DNA of 30,324 nucleotides from Antrodiella citrinella. Its lineage: Eukaryota > Basidiomycota > Agaricomycetes > Polyporales > Steccherinaceae. The notes beneath the pieces were generated by a model that was given only the letters and a program-made list of their open reading frames with translations, did no database searches and was not told the origin of the DNA. The DNA is taken from NCBI GenBank assembly GCA_004802725.1, contig SGPM01000325.1, positions 1 through 30,324 of the forward strand, read 5' to 3'. The position numbers and the translations under genes are program-made. Below, in pieces: positions 1 through 11,612 of the stretch; within the stretch, counting starts at the first letter, position 1, and each line of letters begins with the position of its first letter.

Positions 1-454
1 CATAAAGACTGAGAAGTCAAAATGTCGAGAATTTGACCGATGGAAGAGCTGAACAAGACGGTCGTACTTTGGTCGTACTGCATGACGCGTTTCGCCACGT
101 CGCGTCCTGGTCACGTGATATCACCGAAGTACAGAGCTGTGCGATTTCAGAAGTCGCTTCGGGAATTGTCTGGGGTCTTTTGAGCTTCATAATATAGGTA
201 TTGCTTCTTTCGATACAGTGTATATATACACAGACAAGAGAATCACTACTACTACTACCATGGGCGTCTGACTGATACAACTATAACCTTGCGACCGTTG
301 AGCCAGAATCGTATAGACATCGAGCATACCTCCTTTCACTGAGTGGCTTATCATCGTGCGAATAACATAGGTGTAAAGGATGTACTTTGAGCACGATGCA
401 TTCCAAGTGACCTTTCCAATCTCAGCATCCACACCACTGCACTACTATCCTGCA
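1..454. other. Intergenic, no supported gene
   Basis: This stretch lies 3' of the racemase gene. Open frames on the minus strand exist but show no family resemblance and no convincing exon chain. A short ACT trinucleotide run is visible near 246-259. The tail of a gene lying to the left of the window cannot be excluded. Confidence 0.5.
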
Positions 455-2019
455 TCACAGCATCGCATGGTAAGGCACTCTTCCCAGAGCACCGTCCTGC
501 ACCAACACATGCTTCTCCTCCGCAGAGACACCTAATTGGTCCAAAATCTCATCTGTGTGCTCTCCACAAGGGAGGTAATACCGATCTTCGGAAGCCGTTG
601 GAGGGATCAACGGAGGAGGACGGGCAGGAGTGCGCGAGAGATGAGGATGAGGATACGGGGACGCATCTGACGATGCGAGGATGGCCGCTTCGTGAGGACT
701 TAACACAGGCACGGCACATGCGTCTAAACCTGGATCATGGATCTGTTAGTCGGTTTCGTTACTTTCGTATGAAATAATCGGAATGGCCTGACCTTCAAAT
801 ATCTTTGCCCAACGATCCCTATCGTACTTCCTGAACCCATGTTCGAAGAAGCTTCTCGTCTGGGGCCATTGCTCTCTTCGGTGTTGGGATACAGCGTCTG
901 GCGTCCAAGACCTTTCGGTCTCCTTGGGCAGAGCACCAAGAAACGTGTCCAAGAATATCTTGTAAAACTTCGGCTCAATGCATGCGACACTGAACCACCT
1001 TCCGTCCGCACAGGTGTAAACGGTATAAAAAGGCGCGCCGTCGTCGAGGGTATTGTGCATACGGGTGGACATCGAAGCATGCTTATCTGGTACGCTTGGA
1101 GGCGGAGCGTTACTTTCAGGTGTCGTCACGGACGCAGCGAACGCATTGATAAGTGCAAACGAGGATACGTATCGTGTGGCAGAAACCTAAAGAGTAGGGA
1201 ACGACGCATTTAGTAATGTAAGACATTCGTTCTGAAATGATGCTTTCCATGTCGTTGTCCACAATCTGTCCTTTTCCGCTAATATTACGCTCGTAAAGTG
1301 CAAGCAGGATGCCTAATGCACACATAAGACCTCCACCTGCAAAGTCTGCAAGCAGATTGAGAGGAAATGTCGGGCGATTGGCGTCGCCGGGAAGGATCTA
1401 AAATGATTATAAGTTTAACGACAACTTGAAGAGCGCTTGCATATGTGTACAGAAAGGACGCCACTAAGGGCAAGGTAGTTCAAATCATGACCTTAAATTG
1501 TAAACACTGGTGAAAACTTCTAAGCTACACCACAAAGATGGCCGACTTACCAGCTATATTTCTGTGAGGTCCTGAGCGAGAAAACCTACATACGTTGGGC
1601 GAAATACTAAAAGCTTGCTCGCTCTGCAGCAGCATTCTGACTCACCCGACCAAGCGTGCATAAACTAGCTTCTCATTCGACCCTCCTTCCCCCATAAAAA
1701 CATCCGGTCCTAATCCTAACCTCTCCATGACGCCTGGTCTGAATGGGTCGATGAGGACGTCGGCTGTGTTGATCAGTCTCTTCACCACTGCAAGCCCACT
1801 CGGAACTTTGGTGTCGATGGCTATGGATCGTTTGCCTCGAGCTAGGATGTCTCTAGGAACATTCTTCGAGAGGTCGGAATCATCGGGTGAGTGTGGTCTG
1901 TCGACGCGTATCACTGTCGCCCCCCAGTCAGCGATGATAAGGCCCGCATATGGTCCTGGGGCGAGACCACCGAATTCAACAACCGTCAGTCCGGTAAGTG
2001 GTGGTTTGGATGCGACCAT
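455..2019 (-). CDS. Alpha-methylacyl-CoA racemase-like, CoA-transferase family III
   Basis: Exons (complement) 455..729, 793..1186, 1248..1397, 1451..1491, 1551..1585 and 1646..2019 join in frame to 422 aa. The family (AMACR; CaiB/BaiF fold) inverts the 2-methyl stereocentre of branched acyl-CoAs so that beta-oxidation can proceed, usually in peroxisomes or mitochondria. Seen in the translation: an N-terminal [19 protein letters not shown] segment, YARLVGFSRSGP at about 120-131, [15 protein letters not shown] with H138, and [18 protein letters not shown] with D168. The 30-residue spacing of this His/Asp pair matches the catalytic pair of characterised AMACRs (H126/D156 in the mycobacterial enzyme). 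The C-terminal part has [14 protein letters not shown] and GEHTDEIL. No peroxisomal SKL tail is visible. All introns are GT-AG except the one at 1187-1247, which begins GA; without its removal the frame is lost. Racemase is preferred over a true CoA-transferase by overall motif similarity. Confidence 0.88.
1187..1247 (-). other. Apparent GA-AG intron in the racemase gene
   Basis: Family alignment requires GQIVDNDM to be followed directly by [17 protein letters not shown]. The 61 nt between them read GAAAGC at the 5' end and TTTAG at the 3' end, with a TTACTAAA branch-like element inside. The expected donor would be GTAAGC. A single T-to-A change, a sequencing error, or a genuinely used GA donor would each explain it. 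Confidence 0.7.
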
Positions 2020-2697
2020 GTTGGAAAGAGAGACAAAGTACGACTGGGAAGATATTGACTCAGACCTCGCTGCTTGTACGTCATGCTTACCTCAGGTTAT
2101 TTGCGCGTGTAGTGCGACAGCCCCGACCGTATTGCCTAATTCGCGTCGTGCCGAAAATCAAACCAACGGCTCGATCGGCACTTGCTTGTCCAAGAGTCAG
2201 GATATATCCCAGCAGGGCCAGCACCACAAAAAAATCTGAGCGGGGCAGATCTCGGACGACGGAGCCCTCGTCGAGCCTCAAGGAGCGTCGAGCCAGGTCG
2301 AGCCGCGAGGAAAGCCGAGCACCACCAACCCAGGTGGGGCACGCAACTGCCAATACGCTCTATTCTTTCAGCTGATATCGGATGGGAACTTGGCAGTGGT
2401 TCAAGGCCGGGCATTGAGCTCAACTTTTTTCCATTTCTGTGCCAAACGTACTCCAAGATGACATCTTGGGAATATCATCAAAGCCGGTCTCTCCGACGGC
2501 CCAGCTTGTCGACGTGTTCGTCCGGCACCGATTCTGGCCATCTTGCCTTTACTCAGCCCTAGGAAAATCTTTGATCAAACCTTCCATTGACTCACAGTCA
2601 GGCTTTTGTTGGATGACACGATATAAGCCGACCTTCTTACGGTTCGTCGCCCTCGAATGCACCCTCTTGAATCGTCTCCCTCACTTCATTATAGGCC
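2020..2697. promoter_or_regulatory. Shared divergent intergenic region of racemase and Pgc1-like genes
   Basis: The two genes are transcribed away from each other across 678 bp, so the promoters of both must lie here. The central part (about 2235-2340) is GC-rich, with repeated GTCGAGCC words. No clear TATA box or CCAAT box stands out. Open frames crossing this tract show no recognisable domain. Confidence 0.45.
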
Positions 2698-4143
2698 ATG
2701 TCGAGTTCCAAGTCACTTCCCGAGTGCTGGGGTCATCGGGGAGTCGGTACACTCTCTCATCTTTCGTTTCGTCAAAGCTGATTGTTCCAGGCTTCCGCCG
2801 CTTATCCAGAAAACACACTCGCCAGCTTCGAAGCCGCGATTCGGAATGGCGCGGAAGGCATAGAGAGTGGTAATCTCTCCGCCTGTCCACTCTCGTTATC
2901 AGGAAATTGACCGCTTTGAACAAGATGTTCACGTATCCGCAGACGACGTGGTGCTCATGTTCCACGACCCTTGTACGTGCTTCTCATGTATATGCCCACT
3001 TCGTTGCGCCTTCGACGTGGTCAGCTTTCCTGCTGCTAATCTTTCGATCCTAGGGCTTAATCGTACCACAAACGGCAAAGGTCCGTGTGCCACGAACGTT
3101 CGTTGCTCAGTTTATCACCAGATGACTTTGGTTTCCCAGGATACATCAAGAACCAGCCCTGGCACGGAGCCGACGGCATGGAGAATCTGCGGACGGTCAA
3201 AGAACCCAAGCAATCTATACCCACGTTCACAGAGACCGTCCAGCTTCTCATGAAAGTGCGTTAATGGTTTCTCTATCTTGGACAACTTGATAGCTTACTG
3301 GCGTGCGCGTTTCTGATTGTATTGAACCTATTGCGACAGCCTGAGAACCTCCATGTGAAGTTCAACGTCGATGTCAAGGTCCAGAATGACCCAGTGCGAC
3401 TGTTCTCTTTGATGCACCAGATCATTTCTGCGCAACCAGATTGGGAGACGAAGCTTGCGCCACGCATCCTTCTTGGGATGTGGCACCCAATTTTCCTGCC
3501 TCACGCCAAGGAGCTCCTACCTTATTGTGCCAGGTCATATATTGGCTTCAATCTCTGGAATGCGCGACGGTATTTCTGGGACAGTGTGGATACGTTTTCC
3601 ATGTCGTTTGGTTCGATGACAACGGCGGCTGGTGAAGAGTAAGTCTTCACATTCGCGTGCATGCTTGACGTTCTTTGTTTGACTGATTCCCACACGAACA
3701 GGTTCAGGAAAGAAGTCCAAGCTGTAGGGAAGAAATTGATGGTTTGGACTGTAAATGAGCCAGTCTGTATGGTCGAGGTCAGTATGAATTATCGACCTCC
3801 CCCTCCAAAGAAAGCGACATCCAATTCATTATTTAACCTCGCTAGGCAGTTCGGTGGAAAGTCGATGTCATACTTACCGATGTGCCGCAAACCTGGATAG
3901 ACCTTCGAGAGGCTCTTACAGGTCAGCATCTTTTCTATGATTTCCGCCTTTGAGGTGATCTAACGGCGTTTCAACACGTGTACAGTGGACTATGACAAGA
4001 CTTCCGCACAATATGGCCGCACCTTCCTCTGGTCGACCTGGAGGTACTATCCACCCTTTCAGATCTTCATTCGCACGCTCGAATACCAGTGGTTGCATTA
4101 CGCTAAAGGCCCTTTTATTCTACCTGATGCTGCTGCTGCATGA
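2698..4143 (+). CDS. Glycerophosphodiester phosphodiesterase, Pgc1-like (phosphatidylglycerol phospholipase C)
   Basis: Nine exons, 2698..2742, 2791..2869, 2925..2972, 3054..3080, 3140..3255, 3340..3638, 3702..3777, 3846..3921 and 3986..4143, join in frame to 307 aa. The protein starts MSSSKSLPECWGHRGASAAY, which puts the catalytic GDPD histidine (H13) close to the N-terminus. The metal-binding GIESDVHVS (E40, D42) and the second catalytic histidine in LMFHDP (H55) follow. Later segments LMVWTVNEP and VDVILTDVP are the closing strands of the TIM barrel. The middle segment IGFNLWNARRYFWDSVDTFS is characteristic of the fungal Pgc1 group rather than the large Gde1 type. Yeast Pgc1 degrades phosphatidylglycerol to diacylglycerol at lipid droplets and mitochondria; substrate here is inferred. 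The C-terminus is aromatic-rich and ends in an alanine run, without a clear membrane helix. Confidence 0.88.
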
Positions 4144-4379
4144 GTACCAGGTCGACCGTGCTCAAGGTTTCTTCCTATTGTTCTATTATTGGTGATTTCA
4201 TATATGCGTATGGTGAGATATACCGAAGTTCATTCCCTGCGGCTCCATGTTCGTAGACTCTTGTATTCCAAATATAATCATTTATGTATCAAGAGGGTTG
4301 CTTGTGCCGTGTGTGTCGCTCCTATGTAGATATCTATTCAATTTCTGACACTTCCGAACGTCCTTGTACTTTATGCATG
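4144..4379. other. Short convergent intergenic region
   Basis: These 236 bp separate the 3' end of the Pgc1-like gene from the 3' end of the GtaA pseudogene. No terminator-like or repeated element stands out beyond AT-rich stretches. Confidence 0.5.
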
Positions 4380-7300
4380 CTAAGATCGAGCTATCCCTCT
4401 ACGGTTGCATAGTAGCACTGCTCCAAACATCGTCATCGCAATGACAAACCCCACAACCAGATCCCTCACAAGCCTGACCGTGCGTTGATATTTGTTCGTG
4501 CCTGTCGGATTGGGACTTGTCGAGTTGAGTGAAAGATGAGCAAATGGGGTTGGATGGCTCAGGCTCGATTCGTTCACAATAAGAGACTTTCCCGACAACG
4601 CCAGCTGCGAGCATAAAAACCATGAGGGTGAGGGGTTGATCAGGAAAGTAATCTTGACTCACAAACGCAAAGTGCCCACCAACATACGGACGAGTCGCAA
4701 ACGCGTTGACATTGCCATCTGGAATATTATACCATCTCCGAACGCTTTTAAACTCGTGCCATCCGCAGCTAATCTGTGAACTGCGCCAACAAGATTGTCG
4801 CGGACTGTGATATTATTCACAATAGCGGCGGTCTAGATCTTCCATATTGAAAAGGAGTAGTCGTTCCTAGACACCTGTTAAAATAGATACGTCACTACAT
4901 CTCCATGAAAGAGCTAACCTCGTGTCCAGCGGGATACCGAAATGATCTATGAACACATCACCTGAGCCCCGAGTCAAAAATGTCTGTGACTCAACTTACT
5001 GGACGTGTCGACATCGCCATACCAAGTCGTTTCTGAGCATCGAGGATCAGTGAAACCGAGAGTCTCATTTGCACGTAGTACTCACGCATATAGTAAATCG
5101 AATCAGGGAACACATTCGTTCCAAGAAATTTATCGGCAAATAGATTATACGTGAGCCCCCAGTTGAAGCTCGTGGTGAGTTCTTTTCTGGCATGATTCCT
5201 TCAACTAAACGTACCTCGAGTCGTTGCCATACTGTCTACCACATGAGTGAACTTGAACGTGTAGAGAAGTAACAAATACTCACCGATAGCGTTAGATGCT
5301 TGCCAACCGTTGAAATCGCCAATGTCTGGAATTGCGAGACGTAACTCGTTGCAAAAGACTGCAGGTATGTCAACTGAATGGTCAAATTAATATCGTGTTA
5401 TTGGCCCACTCACCGCTTACTGTTGGCTCGCGGTGCTGTTTCTTACCATCTTTGCGATTTCTGACATGCCACTGATTCCGATGATGCCCTTGATAGCAAG
5501 ATTCGTTTGATTGACAAGTGAACCGGCGAATGCATCGGAGCTGAGTTGGTCAGGAGGGCTAAGTGCGTTGGCGACGAGATAGTCAGCCCATTGGCCAAGG
5601 AGGTTAAACTGTGAATTTTGTGAGATGAGCTTGGTCAAATTATTGCAGATGGCCGTCAGTCATGGTAGTGATACGAACATAAGTGGTAATCAACGAGTGG
5701 TCGCCAGTGTGTTGAGTATAGCTCAGTACCATAACGAGCATATTGCCACACTCTGGCAAGATAGTTGTCAGCCTAGCTATTGAACACAAAGGTGGACCGT
5801 ACCTTCAATGGGCATTGCAAAGTCTTTGCCTTGAGCCACGTTCTTATAAACAGCTGGACTTCCTTGAGAACGCACAGAGAGACCTACCGTCGTTGTGACC
5901 CCTTGCCTGAGGATAATGCTCACCTGAACAAACTGATGAGCTTCAAGGTCACGCGAGTTGATTCAGCGGCATACCGAGATCATGAACACTGAATGCGTTA
6001 GGATATTGACCTGACTCCTGATATGCCAAGATTGGTAAAAGTGCATATTTACCGAGGGTCGCATTGATATACTATAGATACGGAGGCCACATAGTGTATA
6101 GCATGTCCACAGTATTGGCCCTCTGGTAAACGTCGTCGTGGGTCTCGCATAAGCTTATAGATCTGAGGTGGGATACTCACCTCGCTACTTGAGATCTCTG
6201 ACAAAAAAACTCAGGGGTCTCGACAATACGAAACAAACAATCACGTACCTTTCCTGAAAATGAGTACATCTGAGGCATTGAAGGAGCCGTCGGTATTCTT
6301 CGACACCGTAACCTCTGGGACCGCGAAAGCCTGCCTAAGCGAAATCGAGATCATATCGGCATAATTTGACGAGACATTCCTTGCGTCGACGCGGATTTGA
6401 TTGTCAATCGCATTGGCGCGGGGCGCATTCATGTAATCCACAACGAAGACAGAAATCTAAGTCCAAGATGAGAAACAGTCGCAACGCAGTGTGATACAGA
6501 ATCGTACCGCATCACCAATTGTTGAGAACTCAGTCCAGAAATAGAGACTACGTTCTTGAAGGGATCCATCCAGGAGCGATGTACTGCACGACGGGGTCCT
6601 ATACGTGACCAATTGCGAATACCACAGGCGTGGAGCTTGTAGACACGCTTCCTAAATGCGACGCCAGAGCAAAAACTGGCCACTTGTCAGAGACTGCGCG
6701 GAACTCGGTGTCCTGACTATCGATCAGCACGCTATTCTGTATGAACTGTGTTCGGACTTGCACATTTTCACCAGATTGATAAGTCACGCCCTGTGCCTTT
6801 GAGAACAGTGAGTTTGAAATGCTTGGCTGAGTGGCGGATGGATCTCAGCAACTCACTTAAGCAGTCGAGAAGTACGCAGAACCGTCTGCGTACGACTATG
6901 TAGCCAGTTGATGTGTTGATATTCAGCAAAAACTTACGTTGAATTTGATCATTGAGTTCTACAAAAGGCTCCTGGTCATAAAGCTGGACTTGGTGAGTGA
7001 TGATGTTGCTGGAGTCGCCCGCTGCGGTGGACCAGACTGCAACCAGACTGACGTTTGCAGTAACCCATTCCGCGCTGATGTCTGTGTATACCGAGACCGT
7101 GTGGACGCGCCATCATTCTACGCAGCTGAAAGCGCAAGGTAAGAGAAAGGAAAGGACTGTTTGACTAGGTCACCCGGCTAGATAGAGACTGAGACGAGAT
7201 CTATTATGCCATTCAGGATGGGTCAGGACATATCTCCACCTAAGAAAGTTTACGGTTAGGTTCACCGGGCCCGCCGTCATGACAAAGGTACTCTGTGTTG

Positions 7301-7719
7301 AAGTAAACTACAGGACGTAGAATAGAATGGTCAATAGCGATGTCATGAGATTCATAACGCACCTGGAAACTTTTTTGGGCTGCTTGCGTCGCTGGTACAG
7401 AAGGACTCCCCAAAAAAGTAAACACATTACCGTCAACGCTGATGTATCCAGCCCAATCCATAGTCTGTGAATTTGTCAGTGTTCCTTTGAGATGTTCACA
7501 GAACTTGCAATACACAGACCGTGCCCAGTCCAGAACGTTGACCATACAGTATTCAATGCGTTGTTTTCGCCTTGAGGAAGCCACGCAGATAAGTAAGGGG
7601 ATCTGACAGCGAGCGGGATGGCAGCACTGGCAGGATTGAACGGGTCACGACGAAGGGGCCAAAACAATACGAGCCCAGAAAAGAAAAAGGATGCCGGCCA
7701 CAAGATGATTAGAGAACAT
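4380..7719 (-). pseudogene. Decayed glutaminase GtaA-like paralogue
   Basis: The minus strand aligns by eye exon for exon with the intact neighbour at 8236-11612, including signal peptide, core and hydrophobic C-terminus, but it cannot be spliced into one frame. Lesions seen: the ATG at 7719 opens a signal peptide that ends in TGA before the mature domain, which continues in another frame; the first donor is degraded (about 7520); about 7236-7242 has a 4-bp deletion and the following donor GT is AT; TAG replaces a serine codon at 7118-7120 with a 1-nt loss just downstream; TAG follows GHV at 6599-6601 with a 1-nt gain near 6570; TAG replaces Trp at 4833-4835 with a 1-nt loss near 4735. Well-conserved blocks remain, for example NAIDNQIRVDARNVS and NQTNLAIKGIIGI. 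A relic of tandem duplication, not a functional enzyme. Confidence 0.88.
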
Positions 7720-8235
7720 CAAACTTGAACGAGAGTGGTGCTCCACGAGGGGACAGTATAAGCCAAGCTTTATGAATCCACGAGAATCAAGATATATCGA
7801 TGACAACGAGCACCCTGCATCGTTGTGAAGGACGGTTGTACAACCAGTATGTGGAAAACTGTCGCCGGCCTCGTTGTAGCGTACTAACTTCCTCAAGAAG
7901 CGACTGAGAGAACACTCTGGAATTCCAATGGTCAGTGCGCGCGTAAAACTTATTTGCCGTTGTGGTGCAGCAGCTTCAACGTTTCAACATCTGCCCGGGA
8001 TATCTAATCTATGTTCGGGGTGAACCGTCGTCATGACGACGTATGAAGGCAATTGAAGTTGGCTGTTTTGTCTTGGTTTTGTCTCCACGAATCCAGACTA
8101 TAGATGAGGCTCCCTTGTGTCACACGTATGCACATCTCACTCCAATTCTTCTATTGTACTACTAGTAGTGACAATCGTTCTGTCTTGTACATGCCATAAT
8201 CCGCTACCCCCCTATGTACATACGACAACCATCGT
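7720..8235. promoter_or_regulatory. Spacer between the GtaA copies (former promoter of the pseudogene)
   Basis: This spacer holds the 3' flank of the intact copy and the old upstream region of the pseudogene. Patches resemble the region upstream of the intact copy: a CTTTATG...ATC block followed by a CATCGTTRTG block, and a GTTGTGGTGCAGCAGCTTCA block near 7959-7978 matching GTTGTTGTGCAAGAGCTTCA near 11975-11994. The duplication therefore included promoter sequence. Confidence 0.45.
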
Positions 8236-11200
8236 TCATGTCGTACAGAACATCGTGACCGCCATCGCCATGACAAACCCCAAAGCTATATCTGTGACGG
8301 TCCTGATCGAGGCTGACACCGATGCACCTGTTTGCTGAGCATTATTCGTACTTGTCGGATTGGGACCCGTAGGTGTGGGAGCAATTGGACCGGGAGCAGG
8401 CTGAACGGGAGCAGGTGGAGATGGAAGACTTGAGCTAGACACGTTTGCGTTGAGAGACGAGCCCAGTAAGGCCAACTTGGAACGTGAAATCAAGACGGTG
8501 AGCGATTACTCAAAGAAGAGATGTTCAAACGTTCCAGCTTACGAAGGCAAAGTGTCCACCTACAACTGGCCTCGCAGCAAACGAGTTAACACTACCATCC
8601 AATGTATCGTACCAGTCTCCAAACGGCTTCGAACTCTTGCCATCCGCAGCCAGCTTGAGAACCCCTCCGACAAGGCTGTCGCGGACTGTGGTATCATTCA
8701 CAGTAGCCGCGGTCCAAATCTCCCATTGCGAAAGCGAGAAGTTGTTTCTATAAACCATTCAAGAAAGTGCGCTGATGGTATCTGAAACGAGCTTACCTCG
8801 TATCAAGTGGAAGACCAAATTGGCCTGTAGCGAGTTCATCAGACCTGAGTCAAGTGGGTCCGAAGTGTTCTTACGACTTACTGGAAGTGTCGGCATTGCC
8901 GTACCAAGACGTTTCTGCGCAACTATAATCAGCAGGGCAATTTTCACACACACGTATGTAACACTCACGCAATTCGTAGATTGAAGCAGGGAAGACGTTC
9001 GTCCCAAGCATTCTGTCGGCGTACAGATTATACGAAAGTCCCCAGCTGAGAATGCGATGAATTCTCTTCTTTGATAGATCATTCGACTGTACGCACCTCG
9101 AGTCGTTTCCGTACTGAGCATCACATAATGAAATAAGTATAACGTCGATGTTAAACAAACAAATGAACAGCACTCACCGACAAGGTCAAATGCTTGCCAT
9201 CCGTCGATGTCGCCAGTTTCTGGAACTGCGAGGCATAGCTCGTTGCAACGGACTGCACACTGATTAGTTTCTTGATCACTTGATGTCTGTTTGTGAGCAG
9301 TACGCACCGCATATTGTTGGCTTCCGGTGCTATTTCCCGTCATGTTCGCAATTTCCGACATGGCTCTGATTCCAATGATGCCCTTAATAGCAAGGTTGGT
9401 TTGGTTCGCCAGCACACCAGCGAAGGCGTCGGAGCTGAGCTGATTAGATGGGTGAAGTGCGTTATCAACGAGGAATTGAGCCCATTTATCGAGGAGGTCA
9501 TACTGCAGCGTGGTTCAAATATAAGCAATTGAGGTATGACAACGAGAATATAACGAACATATGTGACAATCAACGAGTTGTCGCCGGTGCGTTGGGTATA
9601 GCTCAATACCATGATGAGCATATTGCCGCATTCTAGGACGTTACGAGTCAGGTTGTCCTGATCAAACATGAATATGAGAGGCTCAAACCTTCCACGGGCA
9701 TTGCTATATCTTTGCCTGAGCAACGTGTCACTTGATCAGAAGGTTCCACGACAGTATACAGAAGGAAAGACCTACCGTCATTGTGACCTGTCGCTTCGGG
9801 ATAATGAGAACCTGGAGAAAAGTCTCAGTCTCGAATCACTACTAAAAGCTTATACTCAAACCCGTACCGAGATCATGTACACTCCATGCGTTTGGGTATT
9901 GCCCAGATGCTTGATAATTAAGCATTGGTAAAAGCGCATACTTCCCAAGCGTTGCATTAACGTAGAGATAGAGGGGCCAAATGGTGTATACCATATCCAC
10001 TGTACTCACGCTCTGGAAGACACCGTTGAGAGTCTTGCAAGAATTGGCAGCTATACAGACTCACCCCGCTACTTGAGATCTCTGACAAAGCCTTTGTTTG
10101 AGTCTCGACTACGCGAAACAAAGAAGACTCCCATACCTTTCGTGAACATGAGTACGTCTGATGCATTAAAGGACCCGTCCGAGTTCTTCGACACGGTGAC
10201 CTCTGAACCAGCAAAGGCTTGTCTGAGTGAAAGCGAGGCCAACTCGGCGTAGTCCAACGACACATTTCTCGCGTCAGTGCTGATTTGATTGTCAATTGCA
10301 TTTGCGCGAGCAAGGGCGTTGGTATAGTCCCCAAGGAAAGACGCGATCTGGATCAAAAAATGAGAAACGGTCGCGACGTGAGACATAGAATCGTACCGCA
10401 TCGCCAATGGTAGAGAACTGAGTCCAAAAATAGAGACTCCGTTCTTGCAGGGGGCCGTCGGATGTGATGTACTGTATAGCAGGGTCTCGTACATGACCAA
10501 GAGCAAATACTACAGGCGTTGAGCTTGTAGAGACGCTTCCCAAATCTGACGCGAAGGCGAACACAGGCCACTTGTCGGAAACGGCGCGGAATTGGGTGTC
10601 TTGGCTGTTGAGTAGTACGCTACTTTGTACGAATTGTGCTCGGACTTGGACATCTTCACCCGTCTGATAAGTCACGCCCTGGGTCTTTGAGGAAGGTCAG
10701 TACCTTGAATCAAATCTCTCATTCAGTTAATGACGCCTCTACTCACTGAGCCTGTCGAGAAAAATGCAGAGCCATCTATCCAAAAGTCATAAATTCAAAT
10801 GATATTCTGTGAGATGGTCTGGTGTCAAAGCTCACGTTGGATTTGATCATTTAGCTCAGTGAAAGGTTCTTGCGTGGCAAGCTGTACCTGGTGAGTGACG
10901 AGATTATTATCCCCGGCTGTTGTCGTCCAGTTTGCCACCAAGCTGACGTTCCCGGTTACCCACTCCGCACTGATATCCGTGTAGACCTGGACAGCGTGGG
11001 AGGAGCCATCGTTCGAGGCGGCGGAAAGGGACAGATAAGAAAAGGGAAAAGACTGTTTGACGAGATCTGCAGGCTAAGGACACAAGAATGAGGTGAGTTC
11101 TACTTGGTCATTCATGAGGACATACCTCCACTGGACTAAGAAAGTTGACTGTAAGATCCACCGGGCCGGCGGTCATGACAAACGTGCTCTGTGTGGAAGT

Positions 11201-11612
11201 GAACTGCAGGCATAATGAGAAAAATGTCACAAATGTAAAGTAACGAACGCACCTGGAAGCTCTTCTGTACCGCCTGCGTGGCAGTCACCGACGGTGCTCC
11301 CAAAAAAGTGAATACATTGCCGTCAACGCTGACGTACCCAGCCCAGCCCACGATCTGCAAACGATTCAGCGAGCTGTTCAAACGTCCAAACTGTTACCAA
11401 AGAATACTTACCATACCAGTCCAGAATGTTGGCCACGCGGTGTTCAGCGCATTACCTCCACCTTGAGGAAGCCACGCTGATAAGTACGGAGATCTGACAG
11501 CCAGAGGAATAGCAGCAGGATTGAAAGGATTTGTCGTCCAAGAGGGAGAAGTCGAAACGACGCCAGCACCCAAAAGAGCGACAGCGGTAACGATTGAGCT
11601 AGCTGAGAACAT
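8236..11612 (-). CDS. Glutaminase GtaA-like secreted protein, intact copy
   Basis: Twenty exons (complement) join in frame to 771 aa: 8236..8475, 8543..8747, 8797..8824, 8882..8914, 8969..9045, 9097..9113, 9178..9252, 9308..9502, 9559..9632, 9689..9715, 9776..9811, 9868..10012, 10065..10081, 10137..10347, 10397..10684, 10747..10775, 10836..11073, 11126..11203, 11253..11354, 11412..11612. A signal peptide (about residues 1-21) precedes NPFNPAAIPLAVRSPYLSAW, the hallmark start of the fungal GtaA family. Diagnostic blocks follow: AVSDKWPVFAFASDLGSV, NAIDNQISTDARNVS, VYTIWPLYLYVNATLGKYA, WSVHDLGSHYPEATGHNDG, NQTNLAIKGIIGIRAMSEIA and SSWGLSYNLYADRMLGT. The C-terminus is a Pro/Ser/Thr-rich linker and a hydrophobic tail, suggesting a GPI anchor or membrane tether. 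The Aspergillus GtaA namesake hydrolyses extracellular glutamine; substrate here is inferred. The many tiny exons make this gene prone to misannotation. Confidence 0.87.

Noticed and set aside
1727..2239. Plus-strand open frame of 170 codons
   Set aside because: It is the complement of the first exon of the racemase, whose motifs are clear on the other strand.
8236..8340. Interpreting the GtaA tail as an ordinary multi-pass membrane region
   Set aside because: Only one hydrophobic stretch sits at the very C-terminus behind a Pro/Ser/Thr linker in a protein with a signal peptide, which fits a GPI signal or a single tether better.
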